Shown piece by piece: positions 43,552-51,272 of a stretch of DNA of 64,000 nucleotides. Position numbers and translations under genes: made by a program. The stretch covers positions 248,001 to 312,000 of the forward strand of contig NZ_JBELOK010000004.1 in the NCBI RefSeq assembly GCF_040276085.1. Reading direction: 5' to 3'. The notes below the pieces were generated by a model. That model ran no database searches. It saw nothing but the letters and a program-made list of their open reading frames with translations, and was not told where the DNA came from. The stretch's first letter is position 1. Every line of letters starts with the position of its first letter. This DNA comes from Castellaniella sp040276085 (lineage in GTDB: Bacteria > Pseudomonadota > Gammaproteobacteria > Burkholderiales > Burkholderiaceae_B).

Positions 43552-45513
43552 TCAGGCTACCTTTTTGAGGGGTTCTGGGGCCACCACAGCGGCCGGTTCT
43601 ATGCGCAGGTTGGCCGAAATACGCCCAACCCGGCCATCTTCGAACTTGACCTCGGTTTCGATGTATTGGCGCTCGCGCCCCTCAAAGAGGGCCTCAACCA
43701 GCACTTCATATTTTTGAGCGATAAACGCCCGACGCACTTTGCGGGTGCGGGTCAGCTCGTCGTCATCGGGATCCAGCTCTTTGTGCAGGATCAGAAAACG
43801 CGCCACCTGTGAGGCCGCCATTTTGGGATCCTGGGAGAGGTCGCGATTTACCTGCTCGACACACTCGCGGATGACGCCGTAGACCTCGTCCTTGGAGGCA
43901 AGATCGGTGTAGCCGGCATAAGGCAGGCCGCGGCGCTCGGCCCAGTTGCCCACGGCTTCGAGATCGATGTTGATGAAGGCGCAGACCTCCGGGCGATCGG
44001 CTCCAAAAACCACGACTTCTTTGATGAAGGGGAAAAACTTGAGCTTGTTCTCGATGTACTTGGGGGCAAACAGACTGCCATCAGCCAGGCGGCCCACATC
44101 CTTGGCGCGATCGATGATCTTGAGCTGGCCGTCGGTATCGAGGTAACCGGCATCCCCGGTGTGATACCAGCCGTCTTTGGTGTAGGACTCGGCCGTGGCG
44201 GCGTCGTTGCGGTAATAGCCGGTAAACAGCCCGGGGCTGCGCAGCTGGATTTCGCCGTTATCGGCTACCCGGATCTCTACACCTTCGCAGGGCGGGCCGA
44301 CGGTGTCGTCGCGCACCTGCCCGTTGGCCTGCACGCATACAAACACAGAGGTTTCTGTCGACCCATACAGCTGTTTGAGATTGATGCCGATAGAGCGGTA
44401 GAACACGAAGAGATCGGGGCCGATGGCTTCGCCGGCTGTATAGGCCACCCGGACGCGGCTCATGCCCAGGGTATTGCGCAGCGGCCCGTACACCAGCAGA
44501 TCGCCCAATGCGTACTTGAAGCGATCCCAGGCGCCGACAGTGCCATCCTTGTCCAGCACATGGGCCCCCACCCGCCGGGCCAGGCCCATGGCACGATGAA
44601 ACAGCCAGCGCTTGAAGCGGCCGGCGTCTTCCATGCGGATCATGACATGCGTGAGCAGGCCTTCGAGTACGCGAGGGGGTGCAAAATAATATGTGGGCCC
44701 GATGTCCCGCATGTCGATGGCGACGGTTTCGGGAGACTCGGGGTGATTGACGGTGAACCCTGTGGTGAGTACCTGGGTATAGGAGAACATGTTCTGGCCA
44801 ATCCAGGCCGGTGGCAAATAGGCCAGCACGTCTTCGCGGTCGGTGAGGCCCTCGAAGCGCTCGATGGCGCGTGCGCGGTCGATCAGGGCATAGTGGCTGA
44901 GCACCACCCCCTTGGGCTTGCCCGTGGTGCCAGAGGTGTAAAACATGGCGGCGGTATCCTGGGGGCCAATGGCCGCCATCCGCTGATTGATCGCATCGGG
45001 GTGGGCAGCGGTATGCTGATCGCCACGCTGCAGCAGGGTTTCCCAGGACAGCAGCCGCGGATCCTGATAATGGCGCAGGCCGCGCGGATCGTCGTAGACC
45101 AACGCACGGATGGCCGGACAGCGGTCGGAGACCTCGATCATTTTGTCGAGCTGTTCTTGGTCTTCGACCACCACCACACCGATTTCGGCATCTTGCAGGA
45201 CATAGGCCATCTCTTCGGCCACAGCATCCTGGTACAGGGGCACAGGGATCGCACCCAGGCACTGGGTAGCCATCATGGCCATGTACAGGCGTGGACGGTT
45301 TTCTCCTACCACACCCACGTGCTCGCCAGCCGCCACGCCCAGGTCTGCCAGCCCGGCTGCCACGCGCAGGACTTCGTCGGCCACCTGTTTCCAGGTAAGT
45401 GTCTGCCAGATACCGAGGTCTTTTTCGCGAATGGCCGGACGGTGGCCACGCACGGCGGCATGATGCATCAACAAGGCGGGGAAAGTTACCGCCGCGGCGG
45501 ATTCCTGTACCAT
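43552..45513 (-). CDS. AMP-dependent long-chain-type acyl-CoA ligase
   Basis: A 653-residue adenylate-forming enzyme. Motifs: MFYTSGTTGKPKGVVLSH (P-loop), YGSTETSVF, and DGWYHTGDAGYLDTDGQLKIIDRAKD. It resembles long-chain fatty acyl-CoA synthetases, which often lie at the head of such Liv-type operons in betaproteobacteria. ATG 45513 is chosen because CAAGGAGAC lies just upstream. With the PaaK-type ligase at the other end, the operon has two activating enzymes for imported acids. Confidence 0.9.
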   Translation of the reverse strand: MVQESAAAVTFPALLMHHAAVRGHRPAIREKDLGIWQTLTWKQVADEVLRVAAGLADLGVAAGEHVGVVGENRPRLYMAMMATQCLGAIPVPLYQDAVAEEMAYVLQDAEIGVVVVEDQEQLDKMIEVSDRCPAIRALVYDDPRGLRHYQDPRLLSWETLLQRGDQHTAAHPDAINQRMAAIGPQDTAAMFYTSGTTGKPKGVVLSHYALIDRARAIERFEGLTDREDVLAYLPPAWIGQNMFSYTQVLTTGFTVNHPESPETVAIDMRDIGPTYYFAPPRVLEGLLTHVMIRMEDAGRFKRWLFHRAMGLARRVGAHVLDKDGTVGAWDRFKYALGDLLVYGPLRNTLGMSRVRVAYTAGEAIGPDLFVFYRSIGINLKQLYGSTETSVFVCVQANGQVRDDTVGPPCEGVEIRVADNGEIQLRSPGLFTGYYRNDAATAESYTKDGWYHTGDAGYLDTDGQLKIIDRAKDVGRLADGSLFAPKYIENKLKFFPFIKEVVVFGADRPEVCAFINIDLEAVGNWAERRGLPYAGYTDLASKDEVYGVIRECVEQVNRDLSQDPKMAASQVARFLILHKELDPDDDELTRTRKVRRAFIAQKYEVLVEALFEGRERQYIETEVKFEDGRVGRISANLRIEPAAVVAPEPLKKVA

Positions 45514-45655
45514 GATGTCTCCTTGGACTGACGTGGACAACCACGCCAAGTACTGCATGGGGCGCCTCTCTCGGGCGGTGCAACTAAGGTACAGGGCACG
45601 CACAGGCGCAACTGTCACACATATGACATTCACACATGATCTAGGGTAATTCCCC
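45514..45655. promoter_or_regulatory. Shared promoter region with Crp/Fnr-type palindrome
   Basis: This 142-bp region separates the ligase-Liv operon from the regulator gene. TGTCA (45613-45617) and TGACA (45624-45628) form a palindrome with 6-bp spacing, the geometry of Crp/Fnr-family sites. TCACACAT occurs at 45615-45622 and again at 45630-45637, 15 bp apart. The site is 27 bp from the regulator start, so autoregulation and control of the divergent operon are likely. Confidence 0.5.
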
Positions 45656-46330
45656 ATGAACCTGTCAGAGTCTTTGCAGCAGCATGCTGCTTGGTTCGAC
45701 CTCCTGGACGATGCCCAGCAAGCCCGGGTGGTTCAGGACACCACAGTCGCACAGGTGGATGCCGGCACCATCGTCGAGCACAAAGGCGTTGTGGCCGGCG
45801 CCTGGATTGGTGTGCTGGATGGCTTGATCAAGGTTTCCGTGGGCAACGCCGACGGCAAACTGGCCTCACTGACGGGCGTGCCGGCAGGTGGCTGGATCGG
45901 TGAAGGATCGCTGCTGAAACGCGAGGCCCGCAAGTACGACATTATTGCGCTGCGACACAGCACCATTGCACGGCTGCGTGCGGATACCTTCAATTGGTTG
46001 CTCGATAACAGCATCCTGTTCAACCGCTTTTTGCTGCATCAGCTCAATGAGCGCGTGGCCCAGTTTATTGGCAAGGCCGAGCACGACCGACTGCTGGCCC
46101 CGGATGGCCGGGTGGCACGCTGCCTGGCCGAGCTCTTCAACCCCCTGCTGTACCCCGGCAATTCAACACGCCTGGACATCACCCAAGAAGAAATCGGCTA
46201 TCTGGCCCGTATTTCGCGCCAGCGCACCAACCAGGCGCTTCGTACCCTGGAAGCCGCCGGGCTCCTGAAAATCGAGTACGGTGCCGTCCAGGTACTTAAC
46301 CTCGATGGCCTGAAGCACTACGAAATCTAA
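45656..46330 (+). CDS. Crp/Fnr-family transcriptional regulator
   Basis: A 224-residue protein with an N-terminal cyclic-nucleotide-binding-like beta barrel (about 15-125), a dimer helix and a winged helix-turn-helix (DITQEEIGYLARISRQRTNQALRTLEAAGL, about 173-202). The cysteines of Fnr are missing and the cAMP phosphate pocket of Crp is not evident, so the effector may be something else, for instance an acyl-CoA. Divergent orientation points to the CoA ligase-Liv operon as its target. Confidence 0.85.
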   Translation: MNLSESLQQHAAWFDLLDDAQQARVVQDTTVAQVDAGTIVEHKGVVAGAWIGVLDGLIKVSVGNADGKLASLTGVPAGGWIGEGSLLKREARKYDIIALRHSTIARLRADTFNWLLDNSILFNRFLLHQLNERVAQFIGKAEHDRLLAPDGRVARCLAELFNPLLYPGNSTRLDITQEEIGYLARISRQRTNQALRTLEAAGLLKIEYGAVQVLNLDGLKHYEI

Positions 46331-46360
46331 GCCGCAAACCCCTTTGATCACCGACAGGCC

Positions 46361-46382
46361 TGCCACAGAATCAAACGTGGCA
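46361..46382 (+). terminator. Weak stem-loop after the Crp/Fnr-type gene
   Basis: TGCCAC (46361-46366) and GTGGCA (46377-46382) could pair over a 10-nt loop, 30 nt after the stop. No T-run. The remaining gap to gdhA (46443) shows only AAAAAAGG as a possible ribosome-binding site. Confidence 0.25.
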
Positions 46383-46442
46383 CTAAAATGGTGACGGTTG
46401 CATGTCCTTGTCAATTTTGAACTCATAAAAAAGGCTGTACTC

Positions 46443-47732
46443 ATGGCTGACTCTCACACCCATACCTTACCCTCCTACATGGATGCCGCTCATCCGGGCC
46501 CATGGGGCATCTATCTAGAGCAGGTAGACCGGGTGACTCCCTATCTGGGCAACCTGGCCCGGTGGGTTGAAACACTCAAACGTCCCAAACGCATCCTGAT
46601 TGTCGATGTGCCTGTCGAACTCGACAACGGCGAGATCGCGCACTTTGAAGGCTATCGCGTACAACACAACACCTCGCGCGGGCCTGGCAAGGGTGGCGTG
46701 CGGTTTCACCAGGATGTCACGCTCTCCGAAGTCATGGCCCTGTCGGCCTGGATGTCGGTGAAATCAGCTGCAGTCAACCTGCCCTTTGGCGGTGCCAAGG
46801 GTGGCATCCGCATCGACCCCCGCCAACACTCGCAATCCGAGCTCGAGCGCATCACACGCCGCTACACCAGCGAAATCCACGACATCATCGGGCCTGCCAA
46901 AGATATCCCCGCACCTGACGTCAACACCAACGGCCAGATCATGGCCTGGATGATGGACACCTACTCGATGAACGAGGGGCGCACCACCACCGGCGTGGTC
47001 ACAGGCAAACCGGTGTCGCTGGGCGGCAGCCTGGGGCGCGTCGAAGCCACCGGCCGCGGCGTATACGTCATCGCCTGCGAAGCCGCCCGAGAATCCGGCA
47101 TCGACATCAAAGGCGCCCGTGTCGCCATCCAGGGTTTTGGTAATGTGGGTGGCACCGCAGCCCGGCTGTTTCATGATGCCGGCGCCCTGGTGGTAGCCGT
47201 CTACGACCACACCGGCATCGTCTACGACGAGCGCGGCCTGAACATCCCCGGCCTGATCGACCACGTGCACGAAACCGGCGGCATTGCCGGCACCCCTGGC
47301 TGCCAGACACTTAGCCCCACCGAGTTCTGGTCGCTCGAAACCGACATCCTGATCCCGGCAGCCCTCGAGGGCCAGATCACGCGCGACAACGCCGACCTGA
47401 TCCACACACGCATTCTGGTTGAAGGCGCCAACGGCCCAACCACCCCCGAAGCCGATGACATCATCTCGGCCAAGGGCACGATTATCGTGCCTGATGTGGT
47501 GGCCAACGCCGGCGGGGTCACAGTCAGCTACTTCGAGTGGGTACAGGATTTCTCCAGCTTCTTCTGGACAGAGCAGGAAATCAACCACCGCCTCGAAGCC
47601 ATGATGCGTGCCGCCTACAGTGCAATGTCGGGCGTTGCCCGTCAGCACGGGGTATCGCTGCGCACAGCAGCCTTTATCGTTGCCTGCACGCGTATCCTCG
47701 AAGCCCGCCAGGTGCGCGGCCTGTACCCCTGA
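46443..47732 (+). CDS. gdhA: Glutamate dehydrogenase
   Basis: A 429-residue Glu/Leu/Phe/Val dehydrogenase interconverting glutamate and 2-oxoglutarate plus ammonia. The catalytic lysine lies in PFGGAKGGIR and GPAKDIPAPDVNTN is the second signature; the nucleotide fold has QGFGNVGGTAARLF. Length suits the catabolic-type hexamer. Cofactor preference is not certain. Its stop overlaps the asparaginase start (TGATG). Confidence 0.93.
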   Translation: MADSHTHTLPSYMDAAHPGPWGIYLEQVDRVTPYLGNLARWVETLKRPKRILIVDVPVELDNGEIAHFEGYRVQHNTSRGPGKGGVRFHQDVTLSEVMALSAWMSVKSAAVNLPFGGAKGGIRIDPRQHSQSELERITRRYTSEIHDIIGPAKDIPAPDVNTNGQIMAWMMDTYSMNEGRTTTGVVTGKPVSLGGSLGRVEATGRGVYVIACEAARESGIDIKGARVAIQGFGNVGGTAARLFHDAGALVVAVYDHTGIVYDERGLNIPGLIDHVHETGGIAGTPGCQTLSPTEFWSLETDILIPAALEGQITRDNADLIHTRILVEGANGPTTPEADDIISAKGTIIVPDVVANAGGVTVSYFEWVQDFSSFFWTEQEINHRLEAMMRAAYSAMSGVARQHGVSLRTAAFIVACTRILEARQVRGLYP

Positions 47733-48706
47733 TGGCCCGTCTGCTGCTGATCGGCACCGGCGGCACCATTGCCGCCACCACCGATGCCCATCGCCTGACC
47801 GATTACCAGGTTACCGAGGGCATCGAATCCATGCTGGCCGCCATCCCGGGGGCCAGCCGGATTGCCGATATCCGCTGCGAGCAACCCTTCAATCTCGACA
47901 GCCGGGCATTACGCACGGCTGACATCCTGCAACTGGCCCGCCGTATCGGGCAGGCCAGCCGAGATCCCTCCATCGATGGCATTGTCATCACCCATGGCAC
48001 CGACAGCCTCGAAGAAACCGCCTTTTTTCTGCATCTCACCACCCCACCGGACAAGCCCGTGGTTCTGGTGGGTGCCATGCGTCCGGCTTCTGCACCCAGC
48101 GCCGACGGGCCGCTTAATTTGCTAAATGCCCTGCGGGTTGCCGCGCATTCGGATAGCACCGGCCGGGGCGTGCTTGTCGTGTTTAACGACAATATCCTTG
48201 CCGCACGGCTGTGCACCAAGCAGCACACCAGCCGCACCGATGCCTTTGGGCACGACGGGCTTGGGGTACTGGGCCATGTGTGTGATGGCCAGGTACGCTA
48301 TCACCTGGCTGCGGCACCCATGCCCCCGCACCTGCTGTTTTCGGTGCGTGGCCTGCGTGCGCTACCTGCGGTAGACATCCTTTACGATTACCAGGATGCC
48401 CCGCTGCACGTCTATCAAGCCGCCGTGCAGGCCAAAGTACAGGGCATCGTGGTTGCCGGCATGGGCAATGGCAGCCTTAGCCCAGCCGCCTTGCGGGGCT
48501 GCCGGCTGGCCATCAATCGCGGCGTGGTGTGCGTGCGCGCCAGCCGTGTGCCGCGCGGCAGTGTCACGCCAAAAGCGTCGGATGCCACCGACGGCCTGCT
48601 GGCCGCCCATGATCTCAACCCGCTGCAAACCCGTGTTGCCCTGCGGCTGGCATTAGCCAGAGGGATGGATCACACCAGCATCGGCCAGTTGCTGCAGGCG
48701 CTATAA
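47732..48706 (+). CDS. L-asparaginase
   Basis: A 324-residue asparaginase with both threonine motifs: GTGGTIAA near residue 8-15 and TDSLEETAFFL within ITHGTDSLEET near 88. It hydrolyses asparagine to aspartate and ammonia. There is no signal peptide, so it should be cytosolic. Translationally coupled to gdhA, which suggests joint use in amino-acid nitrogen release. Confidence 0.9.
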   Translation: MARLLLIGTGGTIAATTDAHRLTDYQVTEGIESMLAAIPGASRIADIRCEQPFNLDSRALRTADILQLARRIGQASRDPSIDGIVITHGTDSLEETAFFLHLTTPPDKPVVLVGAMRPASAPSADGPLNLLNALRVAAHSDSTGRGVLVVFNDNILAARLCTKQHTSRTDAFGHDGLGVLGHVCDGQVRYHLAAAPMPPHLLFSVRGLRALPAVDILYDYQDAPLHVYQAAVQAKVQGIVVAGMGNGSLSPAALRGCRLAINRGVVCVRASRVPRGSVTPKASDATDGLLAAHDLNPLQTRVALRLALARGMDHTSIGQLLQAL

Positions 48707-48743
48707 GCCTGCAAGCACACGCCAGTGCCACCCGTTGCCCGCT

Positions 48744-48781
48744 TGTGGCTGGCCATCCAGGCCTGGCCTGGTCTGGCCACA
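48744..48781. terminator. Possible bidirectional stem between ansA and tdh
   Basis: TGTGGC (48744-48749) can pair with GCCACA (48776-48781), enclosing the palindrome CCAGGCCTGG. It lies between two convergent genes, the right place for a shared terminator, but no T-run flanks it. Confidence 0.25.
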
Positions 48782-48796
48782 CACATAAAATACAGG

Positions 48797-49825
48797 CTAG
48801 GCCGCCCAATCAAGAATGACTTTGCCACTTTGGCCCGAGAGCATGGCTTCAAAGCCCTGGCGATAGTCGTCCACTGGAAACTGGTGCGTGAGGATGGGAG
48901 ACAGATCCAGGCCGCTTTGCAGCATGGCCACCATCTTGTACCAGGTTTCAAACATCTGGCGGCCATAAATGCCCTTGATTTCCAGACCCTTGAAGATCAC
49001 CTGGCTCCAGGCGGCACCCACGCCATCCGGCAAGATACCAAGCATGGCAATCCTGCCGCCGTGATTCATTTGTTCGAGCATGGAGGCAAAGGCGCTGGGC
49101 ACCCCTGACATCTCCAGACCCACGTCGAAGCCTTCTGCCATGCCCAGCTGCTGCATCACAGACCGCAAATCTTCGCGCGCCACATTGACGGTGCGGCTGG
49201 CGCCCATCCGGGCGGCGAGGTCCAGGCGATAGTCGTTCACGTCGGTGATCACGACATTGCGGGCACCCACGTGACGCGCGATGGCTGCCGCCATGGCACC
49301 AATCGGACCCGCGCCGGTGATCAGCACGTCTTCACCCACGAGATCAAACGCCAGCGCCGTGTGCGTTGCATTGCCGTAGGGATCAAAAATGGCGGCAAGA
49401 TCGTCTGGGACGTCGTCGGGGATGCGAAACGCATTAAAGGCGGGAATCACCAGATACTCGGCAAATGCGCCCGGACGGTTGACGCCGACGCCCTGCGTAT
49501 TGCGGCACAGATGGCGCCGCCCCGCACGGCAGTTTCGGCAATGCCCGCACGTAATGTGGCCTTCGCCGGACACGCGATCGCCGATATGAAAGCCCTGAAC
49601 CTCCTGGCCGACGCCAACCACCTCGCCCACGTACTCGTGCCCCACATGCATGGGCACGGGGATTGTTTTGGCCGCCCACTCATCCCATTTCCAGATATGG
49701 ATATCCGTCCCGCAAATGGCTGTCTTGCGAATCTTGATCAACAGATCATTGTGACCCATGACAGGCTTGGGCACATCGACCATCTCCAGCCCGGGGCCTG
49801 CCTGCATCTTGGCCAACGCTTTCAT
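48797..49825 (-). CDS. tdh: L-threonine 3-dehydrogenase
   Basis: A 342-residue zinc medium-chain dehydrogenase that oxidises threonine to 2-amino-3-ketobutyrate. Catalytic zinc site CGTDIHIWKWDEW and GHEYVGEVVG; structural zinc site CGHCRNCRAGRRHLC; NAD fold ITGAGPIGAMAAAIA. ATG 49825 matches the family N-terminus. It follows kbl, which uses its product. Confidence 0.95.
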   Translation of the reverse strand: MKALAKMQAGPGLEMVDVPKPVMGHNDLLIKIRKTAICGTDIHIWKWDEWAAKTIPVPMHVGHEYVGEVVGVGQEVQGFHIGDRVSGEGHITCGHCRNCRAGRRHLCRNTQGVGVNRPGAFAEYLVIPAFNAFRIPDDVPDDLAAIFDPYGNATHTALAFDLVGEDVLITGAGPIGAMAAAIARHVGARNVVITDVNDYRLDLAARMGASRTVNVAREDLRSVMQQLGMAEGFDVGLEMSGVPSAFASMLEQMNHGGRIAMLGILPDGVGAAWSQVIFKGLEIKGIYGRQMFETWYKMVAMLQSGLDLSPILTHQFPVDDYRQGFEAMLSGQSGKVILDWAA

Positions 49826-49899
49826 GAAAGCTCCAGAAAAAATTGAATGCCAGCAGGTCATCTGCCGGCAAATCCTGCAAATATGCGATGCGATAAATG

Positions 49900-51105
49900 C
49901 TAGGCGGCAAGCACACCCAGCGTGCGCCCCACCCGGGCAAATGCCTGCACCGCGTAATCAATGTCCTCAGCCGTGTGTGCCGCACTCATTTGCGTGCGGA
50001 TCCGTGCCTGTCCCTTGGGGACAACCGGATAAGAAAACCCGATGACATACACGCCGGCCTGCAACAGGGCATCAGCCATCTGCGTGGCCAGGCTGGCGTC
50101 TCCCAGCATGACGGGAATGATCGGATGGTCGCCCGGCACCAGTGAAAATCCCAACGCCTGCATCGCCTGACGGAAGTGCTGGCCATTTTGCCGCACTTGC
50201 GCACGCAAGGCCTGGCCTTCCGGGCTTTGCAGCAAGGCAAGTACTGCTTGCGAGGCCGCCACGATGGATGGCGCCAGAGTATTGGAAAACAGGTAAGGCC
50301 GCGAGCGCTGGCGCAGCAAATCGACAATGGCGGCATCTGCTGCAACATAGCCCCCTGAGGCGCCGCCCAGCGCCTTGCCCAGTGTGCCGGTGAGGATATC
50401 CACGCGACCCCGTACACCACAGTATTCTGGGGTGCCACGCCCGCCATCACCGATGAAGCCCACGGCATGCGAATCATCCACCATCACCAGGGCGTCGAAT
50501 TCGTCCGCCAGATCGCAGATGGCCGACAGATTGGCAATGATGCCATCCATCGAAAACACGCCATCGGTGGCAATCATCAGATGCCGGGCGCCCTGATCAC
50601 GTGCAGCCTGCAGCTGCGCACGCAAATCTGCCATATCGTTATTGGCGTAGCGATAGCGCCGCGCCTTGCACAGGCGCACGCCGTCGATGATGCTGGCGTG
50701 ATTGAGGGCGTCGCTGATGATGGCATCCTGCTCTCCCAGCAGCGCTTCGAAGAGGCCACCATTGGCGTCAAAGCAGCTGGAATACAAGATAACATCACCC
50801 ATCCCCAGCCAACGGGCCAGATCGGCCTCAAGCGCCTTGTGCCCCGATTGTGTCCCGCAGATGAATCGCACCGAGGCCATCCCGAAGCCGTCTTTTTCGA
50901 GCCCCGCCTGTGCTGCCTGTATCAGGCGCGGATCATTGGCCAGGCCAAGATAGTTGTTGGCGCAGAAATTCAATACCTGGGCGCCACCGGACAATTGAAT
51001 GCGGGCCGCTTGCTGGCTAATGATGATGCGCTCGGATTTATAGAATCCATCGGCCTGCAGTTGCTCGATCTGAGTCTGCACATCGGCAAGAAATGCCTTG
51101 GACAT
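49900..51105 (-). CDS. kbl: 2-amino-3-ketobutyrate CoA ligase
   Basis: A 401-residue PLP enzyme of the alpha-oxoamine synthase family that cleaves 2-amino-3-ketobutyrate with CoA to glycine and acetyl-CoA. The PLP lysine is in GTLGKALGGASGG, with VDDSHAVGFIG and FCANNYLGL also visible. With tdh it forms the threonine-to-glycine pathway. The 74-nt gap to tdh shows no strong signal. Confidence 0.95.
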   Translation of the reverse strand: MSKAFLADVQTQIEQLQADGFYKSERIIISQQAARIQLSGGAQVLNFCANNYLGLANDPRLIQAAQAGLEKDGFGMASVRFICGTQSGHKALEADLARWLGMGDVILYSSCFDANGGLFEALLGEQDAIISDALNHASIIDGVRLCKARRYRYANNDMADLRAQLQAARDQGARHLMIATDGVFSMDGIIANLSAICDLADEFDALVMVDDSHAVGFIGDGGRGTPEYCGVRGRVDILTGTLGKALGGASGGYVAADAAIVDLLRQRSRPYLFSNTLAPSIVAASQAVLALLQSPEGQALRAQVRQNGQHFRQAMQALGFSLVPGDHPIIPVMLGDASLATQMADALLQAGVYVIGFSYPVVPKGQARIRTQMSAAHTAEDIDYAVQAFARVGRTLGVLAA

Positions 51106-51239
51106 GAGTCACCTTTTTGGGGCATGCTGAAATCTGTTCGCATTGTACGCCGGTGTCGGTTTTGTTCCATAATCGCCGAAACTGTTGACAATCTGACCGC
51201 CAGTGCGCCTCTTTGTCTTGCAACGCTTGCCCTTATCAT

Positions 51240-51255
51240 TGCAACATTAGTTGCA
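51240..51255. promoter_or_regulatory. 16-bp palindrome upstream of the GGDEF/EAL gene
   Basis: TGCAAC-ATTA-GTTGCA is a perfect inverted repeat 17 bp before the ATG at 51273. It could be an operator or a hairpin occluding the ribosome-binding region. The rest of the 167-bp gap to kbl has a TACAAT-like box on the minus strand (51142-51147) and TTGACA on the plus strand without a matching -10. Confidence 0.35.
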
Positions 51256-51272
51256 TCCGGCCCTCTAATGCC

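Noticed and set aside
44161..45531. 456-codon open frame on the plus strand opposite the acyl-CoA ligase
   Set aside because: The minus-strand ligase shows all catalytic motifs; the plus-strand product is low in motifs and mirrors the codon structure of the real gene.
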